Assembly: GCA_009840065.1 (NCBI GenBank)
Contig: VXON01000109.1
Location: 1 to 6,255 of the forward strand
Direction of reading: 5' to 3'
DNA length: 6,255 nucleotides
Source of the DNA: Cenarchaeum sp. SB0662_bin_33
GTDB lineage: Archaea > Thermoproteota > Nitrososphaeria > Nitrososphaerales > Nitrosopumilaceae
In this document: piece after piece, positions 1 to 5,838 of the stretch
Numbering within the stretch: position 1 is the first letter of the stretch
Layout: each line of letters begins with the position of its first letter
Translations under genes and position numbers: made by a program
Notes under the pieces: generated by a model
Database searches by the model: none
What the model was told of the DNA's origin: nothing
What the model saw: the letters and a program-made list of their open reading frames with translations, nothing else

Positions 1-31
1 ATTCTGACCCCCCCATTTCCACTCCACGCAT
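1..31 (-). CDS. possible 5' end of a divergent gene leaving the left edge (partial)
   Basis: A minus-strand ATG at 31-29 opens a frame that runs off the left edge and reads MRGVEMGGSE. Two things support it. A TATATA element at about 53-58 lies roughly 25 bases upstream on that strand, the spacing seen for other genes here. A GGTG at 40-37 also precedes the ATG by five bases. Only ten residues are visible, so nothing can be said about function, and the frame could be chance. If real, it is transcribed away from the winged-helix gene and shares the 32-171 intergenic DNA with it. Confidence 0.2.
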   Translation of the reverse strand, partial: MRGVEMGGSE

Positions 32-98
32 AAAAGCACCAAATTCCAACACTATATACATTAAATTTCAAAATAATATATGGTAAATTCCCATGTCA

Positions 99-164
99 AA
101 ATTAACAATGTATGTTGTTAACAAATCTTGACAAAGGTGGTAATAAATGAAAAATTGTTAATAT
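99..164. promoter_or_regulatory. palindromic operator candidate, TTGTTAACAA plus half-sites
   Basis: Bases 115-124 are a perfect 10-base palindrome, TTGTTAACAA. The half-site TTAACAA occurs at 102-108 and TTGTTAA at 155-161. The half-sites at 102-108 and 115-121 also form a 7-bp inverted repeat with a 6-base loop. An outer GTCAA (95-99) and TTGAC (129-133) flank the inner pair. The last half-site overlaps the expected transcription start of the gene at 172. The arrangement suits a dimeric DNA-binding protein. Autoregulation by the adjacent winged-helix protein is an inference from position only. Confidence 0.4.
141..149 (+). promoter_or_regulatory. TATA-like box for the winged-helix gene
   Basis: TAATAAATG is centred about 27 bases upstream of the ATG at 172, which fits a leaderless archaeal transcript. 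The GGTGG at 136-140 is too far upstream to be a ribosome binding site for this ATG. Confidence 0.4.
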
Positions 165-171
165 CTAATGG

Positions 172-543
172 ATGAAAAAACGCATACGGATTGATATGAA
201 TGATGGGGATGGTGTCTCCTTTGATATAAAACTGGAAGGTGACATCACAAAGGAGAAGTTATTGAAGGTATATGATATGATGGAGATGTTGGAAAGTAAA
301 AAGAGTGCACCCTTGGATTCTATAGGGGCCAAGATTTGGCATGTGGCCGAAAAGTACTTTACACCTGGGAACTTTACCTCCAATATGGTCCTAGAGAAGT
401 ATGAGGATGAGTATAACGAGCCCATCAAACTCAGTGTTGTATCGACATATCTTTCACGTTTCTCTAATAAACTAAAGATGCAGAGGCGCAAGACGGGCCG
501 GGAATGGACATATGTGATACCTACTAGCATACAGACCACTTAA
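172..543 (+). CDS. winged-helix DNA-binding protein, conserved-hypothetical type
   Basis: This 123-aa cytosolic protein is probably a small transcription factor; its target is unknown. The N-terminal part (about 1-40) reads as a charged beta-hairpin followed by an amphipathic helix (26-42). The rest looks like a winged helix. There is a first helix at about 50-62 (SIGAKIWHVAEKY), a second helix or turn at 66-80, and a recognition helix at about 86-101 containing VVSTYLSRFSNKL. A basic wing at 102-116 contains QRRKTGREWTYVI, the pattern usual for a DNA-contacting wing. The ATG at 172 is preferred because a TATA-like box lies 27 bases upstream and the only nearby alternatives (147, 168) are in other frames. 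The gene stands alone on its strand, with a palindromic element in its promoter. The fold was judged by eye, with no family search. The reverse-strand frame across this gene is a shadow. Confidence 0.85.
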   Translation: MKKRIRIDMNDGDGVSFDIKLEGDITKEKLLKVYDMMEMLESKKSAPLDSIGAKIWHVAEKYFTPGNFTSNMVLEKYEDEYNEPIKLSVVSTYLSRFSNKLKMQRRKTGREWTYVIPTSIQTT

Positions 544-652
544 AACTCCTCTCATACAACTCCCACAGACATATTGGTTAGCTTTCCAGTTTGGTTTAAC
601 ATATTCCTCCCACAAAGTTGGGTGATGTTACACCACCATGCGGGATAGTCTG

Positions 653-742
653 TCAGCCCAATTGCTCCAGCAACCCTATATTATCTGCTATAATGTACGC
701 CACTTCTACCACCTTCTTGTCATGTTCAAACACATACCACAT
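653..742 (-). CDS. possible 29-aa small protein or remnant
   Basis: From the ATG at 742-740 the minus strand reads MWYVFEHDKKVVEVAYIIAD, then NIGLLEQLG and TGA. Thirteen of the 29 codons begin with G and the charged/hydrophobic alternation looks protein-like, unlike the opposite strand. A near-ideal archaeal TATA box (TTTATAAA, 793-786 on this strand) predicts a transcript start near 763, about 20 bases before the ATG. In-frame codons continue upstream to 904 but fall in or before the TATA box. It may be a true micro-protein, a leader, or the decayed end of a lost gene. I do not recognise the sequence. Confidence 0.3.
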   Translation of the reverse strand: MWYVFEHDKKVVEVAYIIADNIGLLEQLG

Positions 743-762
743 ACCCAAATTTTTTGTGTATG
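740..762 (-). other. imperfect hairpin at predicted 5' end of minus-strand RNA
   Basis: CATACACAAA (762-753) can pair with TTTGGGTATG (749-740), with one mismatch and a 3-base loop. The final ATG of the right arm is the start codon of the small ORF at 742. Position 762 is also where the TATA box at 786-793 predicts transcription to begin. The RNA could therefore open with a hairpin that hides the start codon. Stability was not computed. Confidence 0.3.
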
Positions 763-785
763 GGCATGTTACTGCCCTACTATTT

Positions 786-793
786 TTTATAAA
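786..793 (-). promoter_or_regulatory. TATA box TTTATAAA, minus strand
   Basis: This octamer is a close match to the archaeal TATA consensus and lies within a longer A/T run (781-794). On the minus strand it would drive transcription from about 763, into the small ORF at 653-742. It is nearly symmetric, so plus-strand use is also possible. That would start near 815, just before a 21-codon frame at 819-884. Confidence 0.45.
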
Positions 794-869
794 AGTCATC
801 ATATAGTACGGTTTAATAATGTATCTAACAATATATCTACTATCACTCAATTTTGAGAGAGGAACCGGT

Positions 870-879
870 TTTAATAATA
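870..879 (+). promoter_or_regulatory. TATA-like box for mscS
   Basis: TTTAATAATA is preceded by a purine-rich GAGAGAGGAACC (855-866) that could act as the TFB recognition element. Its centre is about 28 bases before the ATG at 903, so the mRNA is probably leaderless. Confidence 0.5.
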
Positions 880-902
880 CATAATAATACTTTTGATAAA
901 AC

Positions 903-2627
903 ATGGCCGAAGAACTATCTCAAATTTCAGTCACAGAATTTGAGAATGTGTGGACTCTTTTACTATCTTCTACTTCCATACAGGCTGCGTTTGTAGTATT
1001 GTTATCTGGAATGATTGGGATAGCTACTGGTTATAGAAAGTTTTCTAGATGGGTTACGAGTCAAAAATTCTATTACACAAGACCCCATGTATCTAAATTC
1101 CTCCGGCAGGCAGCCTTACCCTTCTTTGCAATTACACTTATTACATCATTTAATGTGTATATGCAGTTTACACTAGGTAGTGCAGAGATAGTGCATGTAG
1201 CCGCCGAAGAGACACTATCAAAAATTCTGAATACCTTCAATGTATTGGTTATAGGCTATACAGTGGCACACCTTATTCCAATAATACTGAACAAGATTGA
1301 GAAGACAAAACTGGAAGAGTTGGACTTTGATATATGGTTTGAGATGCGTGGGTTTAGTGATGATACTGATGATTTTTTCCACAAGTTATACAAGTGGACC
1401 CCACCCCGAACCGCCCCTGTAGAGATAGGCGCGGAGAGATTTACAGAATTACTCAAGACTCCTGAAGGCATCTCGTATCTGGAGGCATTCAGGACATCAA
1501 AGGGTGTCTCCATTGGTAGTTATGAAAAGATACAAAAGGATGCATTTGAGGTCTGGAAGCAATCCGAGAGGGATAAGTTTGCAAAATACTATAACGATTG
1601 TACAAGTGGAGACAACCAATCAGGTAGAAAACTAAAACCAAACACCATACCCAGAGAGATATTTTCCATTGATGTCTGGAGGGAGGAGAAGAGAATTAAT
1701 GGCTATGATTATGTGGTGCCCGGCGCCCGGCCTTCCGGCTATATGGCAAGAAAGAAGAAGGATGCTCCCATGTCCCTACAGCGTGTCTTACCACTGGTTA
1801 TATTTGCCGCCGTGGGGTTGGGTGTTGCCGCCTCTTGGGGGATAGACCTGTTTGTTTTGGCTACTGCCACCGGCGGCTTCTCTATAGGGTTGGGGCTGGC
1901 CCTGCAGGAGACTATGCAGAACTACTTTGCGTATATGGCCATACGTAAAGACAAGATAGTAGTTGAGGGTGACCGCATAAAGCTGGAGAGTGGCTATAAT
2001 GGAAACGTACACAAGATAACCCCTAGGGTTACCTATATCATGGATGCACTATACGAGTCCATCGCCATAATACCGACTAGGCAACTGGTCGCCTCCCAGG
2101 TGGTGAACTATACAAAGGAGCACCATGTAGTTCCAGCATCAGTAACGGTGGGTGTGTCATATCTGAACAATCCCCGCCAAGTGGCATCCATTCTACATAA
2201 AGTAGGGAAGCGGGCCATGCGCGAAATTGTAGATGATAAGGGCAGGCACATGATACGTCAACATCGTTGCCCGAACCTAGATGAAAACAAGGCCAGCTGT
2301 GGCTGTGATAGGGATGTCCATGAGAGCCTGTCACAACCCCTCGTACGCTTTACGAATTTTGGCGACTCGGCCTTGGACTTTACCGTGATGGTTTACGTTC
2401 GTAACTATGGTGCCCAATTCAAGACCAAGACCGAGATGCGGGTCATGATATATGAGGAGTTTGAGAGGTATGACATCCGTATACCCTGGCCAATCAGAAC
2501 CATATACAACAGTAATGAGGCGCAGGAACGTGAAGAGATAGCCAAACGTAATGAGGCCCGGGAAAAACTGATGGAAAAGTATAGTGTGTTTGATATTATC
2601 CGGGGTGATGAGGGGACAGAAGGGTAG
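903..2627 (+). CDS. MscS-family mechanosensitive ion channel, with large soluble insert
   Basis: This 574-aa membrane channel probably opens under membrane tension to release solutes during osmotic downshock. Predicted membrane helices lie at about 22-43, 69-90, 106-130 and 292-312, with the pore helix at about 313-338. The pore helix is glycine/alanine rich (ATATGGFSIGLGLALQETMQN), as in MscS TM3. The beta domain follows (EGDRIKL, then GNVHKITPRVT at 367-377). The family's C-terminal alpha/beta domain ends with FERYDIRIPWPIRTI (520-534). Basic residues at 45-68 and after 130 suggest N-terminus out and C-terminus in. Unusual points are a hydrophilic stretch of about 160 residues (131-290) between TM3 and TM4, and a Cys/His cluster (C456, C466, C468, H473) inside the C-terminal domain. 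The acidic/basic tail at 538-574 looks helical. E. coli MscS is about half this length. The ATG follows a TATA-like box by 28 bases. Family assignment is confident; ion selectivity and gating are unknown. Confidence 0.93.
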   Translation: MAEELSQISVTEFENVWTLLLSSTSIQAAFVVLLSGMIGIATGYRKFSRWVTSQKFYYTRPHVSKFLRQAALPFFAITLITSFNVYMQFTLGSAEIVHVAAEETLSKILNTFNVLVIGYTVAHLIPIILNKIEKTKLEELDFDIWFEMRGFSDDTDDFFHKLYKWTPPRTAPVEIGAERFTELLKTPEGISYLEAFRTSKGVSIGSYEKIQKDAFEVWKQSERDKFAKYYNDCTSGDNQSGRKLKPNTIPREIFSIDVWREEKRINGYDYVVPGARPSGYMARKKKDAPMSLQRVLPLVIFAAVGLGVAASWGIDLFVLATATGGFSIGLGLALQETMQNYFAYMAIRKDKIVVEGDRIKLESGYNGNVHKITPRVTYIMDALYESIAIIPTRQLVASQVVNYTKEHHVVPASVTVGVSYLNNPRQVASILHKVGKRAMREIVDDKGRHMIRQHRCPNLDENKASCGCDRDVHESLSQPLVRFTNFGDSALDFTVMVYVRNYGAQFKTKTEMRVMIYEEFERYDIRIPWPIRTIYNSNEAQEREEIAKRNEAREKLMEKYSVFDIIRGDEGTEG

Positions 2628-2635
2628 TATCAAGA

Positions 2636-2644
2636 TTTATGATA
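2636..2644 (+). promoter_or_regulatory. TATA-like box for PRPP synthetase
   Basis: TTTATGATA lies 9-17 bases past the mscS stop. It is centred 27 bases before the TTG start at 2667, indicating an independent leaderless transcript rather than strict co-transcription with mscS. Confidence 0.4.
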
Positions 2645-2666
2645 TACCGTATAAACTATCATACTA

Positions 2667-3590
2667 TTGACTGAGACCACCGTTATAATTGGCAGCTCCC
2701 CCACAGAGCTGGCCCATAACATAGCGCAGAAACTTGATGCCGACATTATAACCTCAAAGATTAGAACATTTCCTGACGGCGAGTCAAAGATCACACTCTC
2801 GGCCATACCCTCTGGTAGTTGCATTGTAGTACAGTCAACCCATCCACCCGTGGACACTAATCTGGTGTTTGCCCTCTCCTTGGTCTCACAGGCTGCCGAA
2901 CGGTCTGATGATGTAACCGTAGTTATACCGTACATGGGGTATGGGCGGCAAGACAGGCAGTTTCTACCCGGCGAGCTGGTTACCATCCAGAGAATAGCCC
3001 AACTATTTCTACTGACAGGTGTAAAAAACATACTAACTGTGGACATTCACAGCATGACTGCTCTTGACTACTTTGGAAAGAGTGTCCGGAATGTCTCGGC
3101 AATACCATCTCTGGCCAAACACTTTCTTGAAATGAATCTAGAACATCCACTTGTAATATCACCCGATCAGGGTGGCCGAACTAGGGCACATCAGTTTGCC
3201 CATATATTAAATACCGAGAGCCTTGCCTTGGAGAAGAGGCGGGATAGAAATACCGGCGAGATTAGAATACAGAATAACAGTCTGAGTATCAGCAACCGCA
3301 ATATTATTCTGGTAGATGATATGGTGAGCACTGGGGGAAGCATAGTTAAAGCTGCCGAGTTTTTGCTTAGTCAGGGGTGCGCCGATATCTATGTAGCATG
3401 CACACATGCCCTTTTGGTGAATGACGCATTACAAAAGATTCGAGATGCCGGTGTGCGGAACATAATAAGCTCCAATACCATACCTGGCAGTACGGCAACC
3501 GTTGATGTGTCCGCAGAAGTAGCAGATGCCCTACTTGGTTATGTGATTCATACTACAAATCCAGCCTCACAACCAGAATTAAATATATGA
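2667..3590 (+). CDS. prs: ribose-phosphate pyrophosphokinase (PRPP synthetase)
   Basis: This cytosolic enzyme transfers pyrophosphate from ATP to ribose 5-phosphate. It supplies PRPP for purine, pyrimidine, histidine and tryptophan synthesis. At 307 aa it has normal family length and both phosphoribosyltransferase-like halves. Visible motifs in order are FPDGE (35-39), IPYMGYGRQDR in the ATP-binding region (87-97), DIHS with the catalytic His (126-129), SPDQGGRTRA for pyrophosphate (165-174), the catalytic flexible loop LEKRRDR (188-194) and the PRPP loop ILVDDMVSTGGS (214-225). The start is decided by the sequence. An in-frame TAA lies at 2652-2654, no ATG or GTG lies between it and the conserved VIIGSS strand, and the next in-frame ATG (residue 90) is inside the active site. 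TTG at 2667 is therefore the start. It follows mscS by 39 bases and converges with the small minus-strand gene ending at 3623. Confidence 0.96.
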   Translation: MTETTVIIGSSPTELAHNIAQKLDADIITSKIRTFPDGESKITLSAIPSGSCIVVQSTHPPVDTNLVFALSLVSQAAERSDDVTVVIPYMGYGRQDRQFLPGELVTIQRIAQLFLLTGVKNILTVDIHSMTALDYFGKSVRNVSAIPSLAKHFLEMNLEHPLVISPDQGGRTRAHQFAHILNTESLALEKRRDRNTGEIRIQNNSLSISNRNIILVDDMVSTGGSIVKAAEFLLSQGCADIYVACTHALLVNDALQKIRDAGVRNIISSNTIPGSTATVDVSAEVADALLGYVIHTTNPASQPELNI

Positions 3591-3622
3591 CCAAGTTAGT
3601 TACAGAACCTAGAATGTTAGTG

Positions 3623-3757
3623 TCATGATGGTACTGTTATACTACAACCATTACCTCCCCCTGAGCACGAATCATCCTTATGGATATCTGTTATGATGGT
3701 ATTCTCCTTTTGCAGTGGGTGGCTGAGCCTTTTTATTACGTGTGGGTCTTCCAACAC
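3623..3757 (-). CDS. small Cys-Gly-tailed protein (about 44 aa), unknown function
   Basis: A short minus-strand frame opens at GTG 3757-3755 and ends at TGA 3625-3623. TTG at 3763 is an alternative start that would add two residues. It begins MLEDPHVIKRLSHPLQKENT, continues with a polar stretch, and ends in DDSCSGGGNGCSITVPS, with cysteines at 31 and 38 around a Ser-Gly-Gly-Gly-Asn-Gly linker. Amino-acid and codon use look like the neighbouring genes. A TATA-like TTTATAG (3789-3783 on this strand) is centred about 29 bases upstream of the GTG. There is no membrane helix. The CxGGGxGC tail could bind a metal or cluster, form a disulfide, or be the core of a modified peptide; none of these is shown. 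It is divergent from the CopD-like gene and convergent with prs. Confidence 0.5.
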   Translation of the reverse strand: MLEDPHVIKRLSHPLQKENTIITDIHKDDSCSGGGNGCSITVPS

Positions 3758-3782
3758 AGACAAGTATACTTACCTAGAAATT

Positions 3783-3799
3783 CTATAAATTCTAATATT
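3783..3799. promoter_or_regulatory. divergent TATA region between small gene and CopD-like gene
   Basis: The stretch CTATAAATTCTAATATT contains TATAAAT (3784-3790) and TAATATT (3793-3799). On the plus strand these lie about 33 and 24 bases before the CopD ATG at 3820. On the minus strand TTTATAG (3789-3783) lies about 29 bases before the GTG at 3757. Both genes could be driven from this one element. Confidence 0.4.
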
Positions 3800-3819
3800 T
3801 CCTGAAAACTGTTATAGAC

Positions 3820-4314
3820 ATGGCTATAGAGCAGGCGCTCATTACTTGGGTGCATTTGGTAGCTTCGGCCATCTGGGTGGGCGGCTCCATATTCTTGGGG
3901 GTAATACTCTCGCCTATAGTGCGCCAAGTGACACCAAGTATGGAGGAACGCCTCCGTCTCATGATATTGGTGGGAAAGCGGTTTAACAAGATAGCCATTC
4001 CCTCCCTGATAATACTAGTAGTAACGGGCGTGTATAACTCCCGCGTTCTACTGGTCAACTACACGCTGCTGGATGACTCAAGTTACGGTGTATTTCTTGT
4101 TGTAAAGATGATATTGGTTGTGGTACTAGTTGTTGTGTATCTAACACATGTCCGTATAATTCGCCAGGATGTTGTAGATAGGATAATGTCCAAGAGTATG
4201 GGGGAGCCGGAGTTACGACGCTTGCGTATTAAAATCATAGTACTAGGCGAGGTTACCGTTGTACTCTCAGTAGCTATACTCTTTTTTGCGGCCCTGTTGG
4301 ATTCCGGAGTCTGA
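3820..4314 (+). CDS. CopD-like four-helix integral membrane protein
   Basis: This 164-aa membrane protein resembles the CopD/YcnJ-type copper-resistance domain. Four hydrophobic helices are visible at about 8-34, 58-79, 90-113 and 137-160. The family's hallmark start WVHLVASAIWVGGSIFLG (10-27) is present, with H12 near the top of helix 1. Helix 2 ends in VVTGVYNS (67-74), and helix 3 has a lysine (K96) and H110 at its end. The paired histidines in helices 1 and 3 are candidate metal or heme ligands. Related thaumarchaeal proteins are usually annotated CopD by similarity only, so copper import is not established. No CopC or copper chaperone gene is nearby. The ATG at 3820 is the first in frame and has a TATA region just upstream. 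Its end is 32 bases from the end of the convergent KamA gene. Confidence 0.8.
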   Translation: MAIEQALITWVHLVASAIWVGGSIFLGVILSPIVRQVTPSMEERLRLMILVGKRFNKIAIPSLIILVVTGVYNSRVLLVNYTLLDDSSYGVFLVVKMILVVVLVVVYLTHVRIIRQDVVDRIMSKSMGEPELRRLRIKIIVLGEVTVVLSVAILFFAALLDSGV

Positions 4315-4346
4315 GAGACAATTTTGAGATTTCTGGTCTAAATTTA
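4315..4346. other. short convergent junction between copD-like and kamA-like genes
   Basis: Only 32 bases separate the two stop codons. The plus strand has modest T-runs (inside the copD-like end at 4281-4287, then ATTTTGAG and ATTTCT) that could end transcription in archaeal fashion. No stem-loop is visible. The two transcripts probably overlap at their 3' ends. Confidence 0.3.
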
Positions 4347-5699
4347 TTAAACTACTGGTGAGAGACTATACTTTTCTTCCATCTCTTGTTCAAAGAAGAA
4401 TGAGTTCCCAAAGGCAGGCTTGAGGTCATCAAGCCAAATGGCATCCTCGTCGTACTTTGCAAAGAAAGGCTTCTGCACCCAGTCAGGGTTTCGTCCCTGA
4501 AGGAACCGGAACTGCATTACCTTTTGGCCGTTAATAATAGGCGTACCATCTATCATGACTTTCCCAGGGGTTGCAGACATGCTAGGGCCGCGAACCGTTC
4601 TCCCCAAACCACTTATCTTCATGTAGGCATCCCGGAATATTTTGTATGCCCGTACCAAGGGTACCCCAAAGTAGTGCTGCGCACCAGTATCCCGTACTAC
4701 AAACATGTAGTATGGTATACAGCCCATCTGTACCTGTAGATGCCACATACGAGCCCACATCTCAGAGTCATCGTTTATGTGAGCCAAGAGGGGAGACTGT
4801 GTCCTTATTTGTGCACCTGTGCGCCTGACCACGCGAACGGCCTCCTTTAGTGCAGGAGTAGTCATCTCATTAATATGATTAAAATGTGCCATTATTGCAA
4901 CTTGAAGTCCTCCATCGGTAATTCGTTTAAATATATCCAACATATCATTGGCATCCTTATCCGTTAGGAATTTGTAAGGCCAGTAGGATAGTGACTTTGT
5001 TCCAATACGGATAGTCCTTAGGTTTGAAATGTCTGCCTCTAGTAACGTGTCTACATATGCCCCAAACATCCGAGCACTCATTATCATGGGGTCGCCACCG
5101 GTAAACAAAATATCGGATATCTCAGGATGCTCCTGTACATATTGAACCAACTGCTCCCCCTCCTTCATAGCGAACTTCATCTCATCCATTCCCACAAACT
5201 GGGGCCATCGGAAACAAAAACTACAGTATGCATGGCATGTTTGGCTCTGACTGGGAAAGAAGAGACAGGTCTCCTTATACTTGTGCTGCATACCGTATAA
5301 TTTTGTCCCATCTTTTAGTTGGGGTACGTTCAACTCCATCTGGCCAGCGGGGTGCGGGTTTAGTTTGAGGCGTATTTCATTAGCAGTATCGGCTATCTCT
5401 TTTCTAGTACCATCCCTTCTCAACACGGCTGCCATCTTATCATAATGGTGGGGCTTTAGCATATTTTTTTGAGGAAATGTAAGCACGAATATAGGATCGT
5501 TAGGAATGTTGTCCCAATCTATCAACCTTTCAATGACATAGTTATTGGCCTTGAATGGAAGAACATTGCCGACCACCTCCATCTCAAACTTCTTCTCCTC
5601 AGGCAATTCTTGAATTTGTGGTATGCTGCGAAAATTATTTAGCGTATATGAGCCCAATCGCGGGGATTCATCCCAAACGGTTTTCTGATATGACAACAT
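4347..5699 (-). CDS. KamA-family radical SAM/PLP aminomutase-like enzyme
   Basis: This 450-aa cytosolic enzyme is related to lysine 2,3-aminomutase, which moves an amino group from C2 to C3 using a 4Fe-4S cluster, SAM and PLP. The cluster motif CHAYCSFC is at 155-162 (C155, C159, C162). It is followed by R164, matching the arginine that holds the substrate carboxylate in clostridial LAM. The SAM-binding GGDP is at 201-204, with later barrel strands at RIGTKS (231-236), AHFNH (271-275) and RTQSPLL (299-305). K380 in SATPGK is the likely PLP lysine. By eye, the two aspartates that bind the lysine side chain in LAM are not conserved (R336 and a serine near 375), and the CxCxxC zinc site is missing. 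The N-terminal 130 residues precede the barrel. No acetyltransferase AblB gene is adjacent, so beta-lysine osmolyte synthesis is unsupported. The substrate is unknown. A TATA box 25 bases upstream supports the ATG. Confidence 0.9.
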   Translation of the reverse strand: MLSYQKTVWDESPRLGSYTLNNFRSIPQIQELPEEKKFEMEVVGNVLPFKANNYVIERLIDWDNIPNDPIFVLTFPQKNMLKPHHYDKMAAVLRRDGTRKEIADTANEIRLKLNPHPAGQMELNVPQLKDGTKLYGMQHKYKETCLFFPSQSQTCHAYCSFCFRWPQFVGMDEMKFAMKEGEQLVQYVQEHPEISDILFTGGDPMIMSARMFGAYVDTLLEADISNLRTIRIGTKSLSYWPYKFLTDKDANDMLDIFKRITDGGLQVAIMAHFNHINEMTTPALKEAVRVVRRTGAQIRTQSPLLAHINDDSEMWARMWHLQVQMGCIPYYMFVVRDTGAQHYFGVPLVRAYKIFRDAYMKISGLGRTVRGPSMSATPGKVMIDGTPIINGQKVMQFRFLQGRNPDWVQKPFFAKYDEDAIWLDDLKPAFGNSFFFEQEMEEKYSLSPVV

Positions 5700-5719
5700 A
5701 TTCCATATACAGTATCCAT

Positions 5720-5729
5720 CTTTAAAGTT
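5720..5729 (-). promoter_or_regulatory. TATA-like box for kamA-like gene
   Basis: On the minus strand ACTTTAAAGA is centred about 25 bases before the ATG at 5699, with a purine-rich GAACA just upstream. A second A/T element (TATATAG, about 5733-5740) lies further up. This predicts a leaderless mRNA. Confidence 0.5.
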
Positions 5730-5838
5730 GTTCTATATAGTTGGATTTGACTGCCGGATTCTACCCCAAACTTCCAGTTTTATGTGGCCAATTATGGAGT
5801 TTATCTGTGATTATTTGTCTTAAATATGGTACTTTGAT

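Larger units (their letters stand above)
544..902. other. 359-base gap before mscS; contents summarised
   Basis: This gap has no long convincing gene. It holds the mscS promoter at its right end, a strong minus-strand TATA-like box (786-793), an imperfect 10-bp hairpin (740-762) and a 29-codon minus-strand ORF with coding-like composition (653-742). Plus-strand frames at 618-806 and 638-856 start at TTG or an unsupported ATG and have irregular, Cys/Ser/Thr/His-rich composition, so they are not called. No tRNA-like cloverleaf or rRNA fragment was recognised. Confidence 0.5.

Noticed and set aside
147..161. Four-residue mini-ORF preceded by GGTGG
   Set aside because: The ATG falls within the TATA-like box of the next gene, so it is probably not transcribed.
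165..539. Minus-strand 124-residue frame across the winged-helix gene
   Set aside because: It lies almost entirely opposite a gene with a recognisable DNA-binding fold, is Ser/Phe/Ile rich and has no promoter of its own; a shadow.
618..806. Plus-strand 62-residue frame with three early cysteines (C8, C12, C16)
   Set aside because: TTG start with no TATA box at the right distance and Ser/Thr/Cys-rich composition; the minus strand of the same DNA looks more coding-like.
819..884. Plus-strand 21-codon frame 30 bases after the symmetric TATA box at 786-793
   Set aside because: It overlaps the mscS promoter, and the composition gives no sign of a real peptide.
2630..3046. Minus-strand 138-residue frame overlapping the start of prs
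   Set aside because: It is antisense to well-conserved PRPP synthetase motifs, with Ser/Cys/Met-rich irregular composition.
3621..3702. Near-direct repeat of ATGATGGTA at about 3625 and 3693
   Set aside because: It is too short, and both copies fall inside the small minus-strand ORF, so it is probably chance.
3723..3735. GGCTGAGCC followed by a T-run, resembling a terminator
   Set aside because: The stem is only three base pairs, and the sequence is inside the small minus-strand gene.
5700..5838. Search for a tRNA or further small gene upstream of the kamA-like gene
   Set aside because: No T-loop-like consensus or cloverleaf was seen, and all frames are short and lack a supported start; only the kamA-like promoter is supported.
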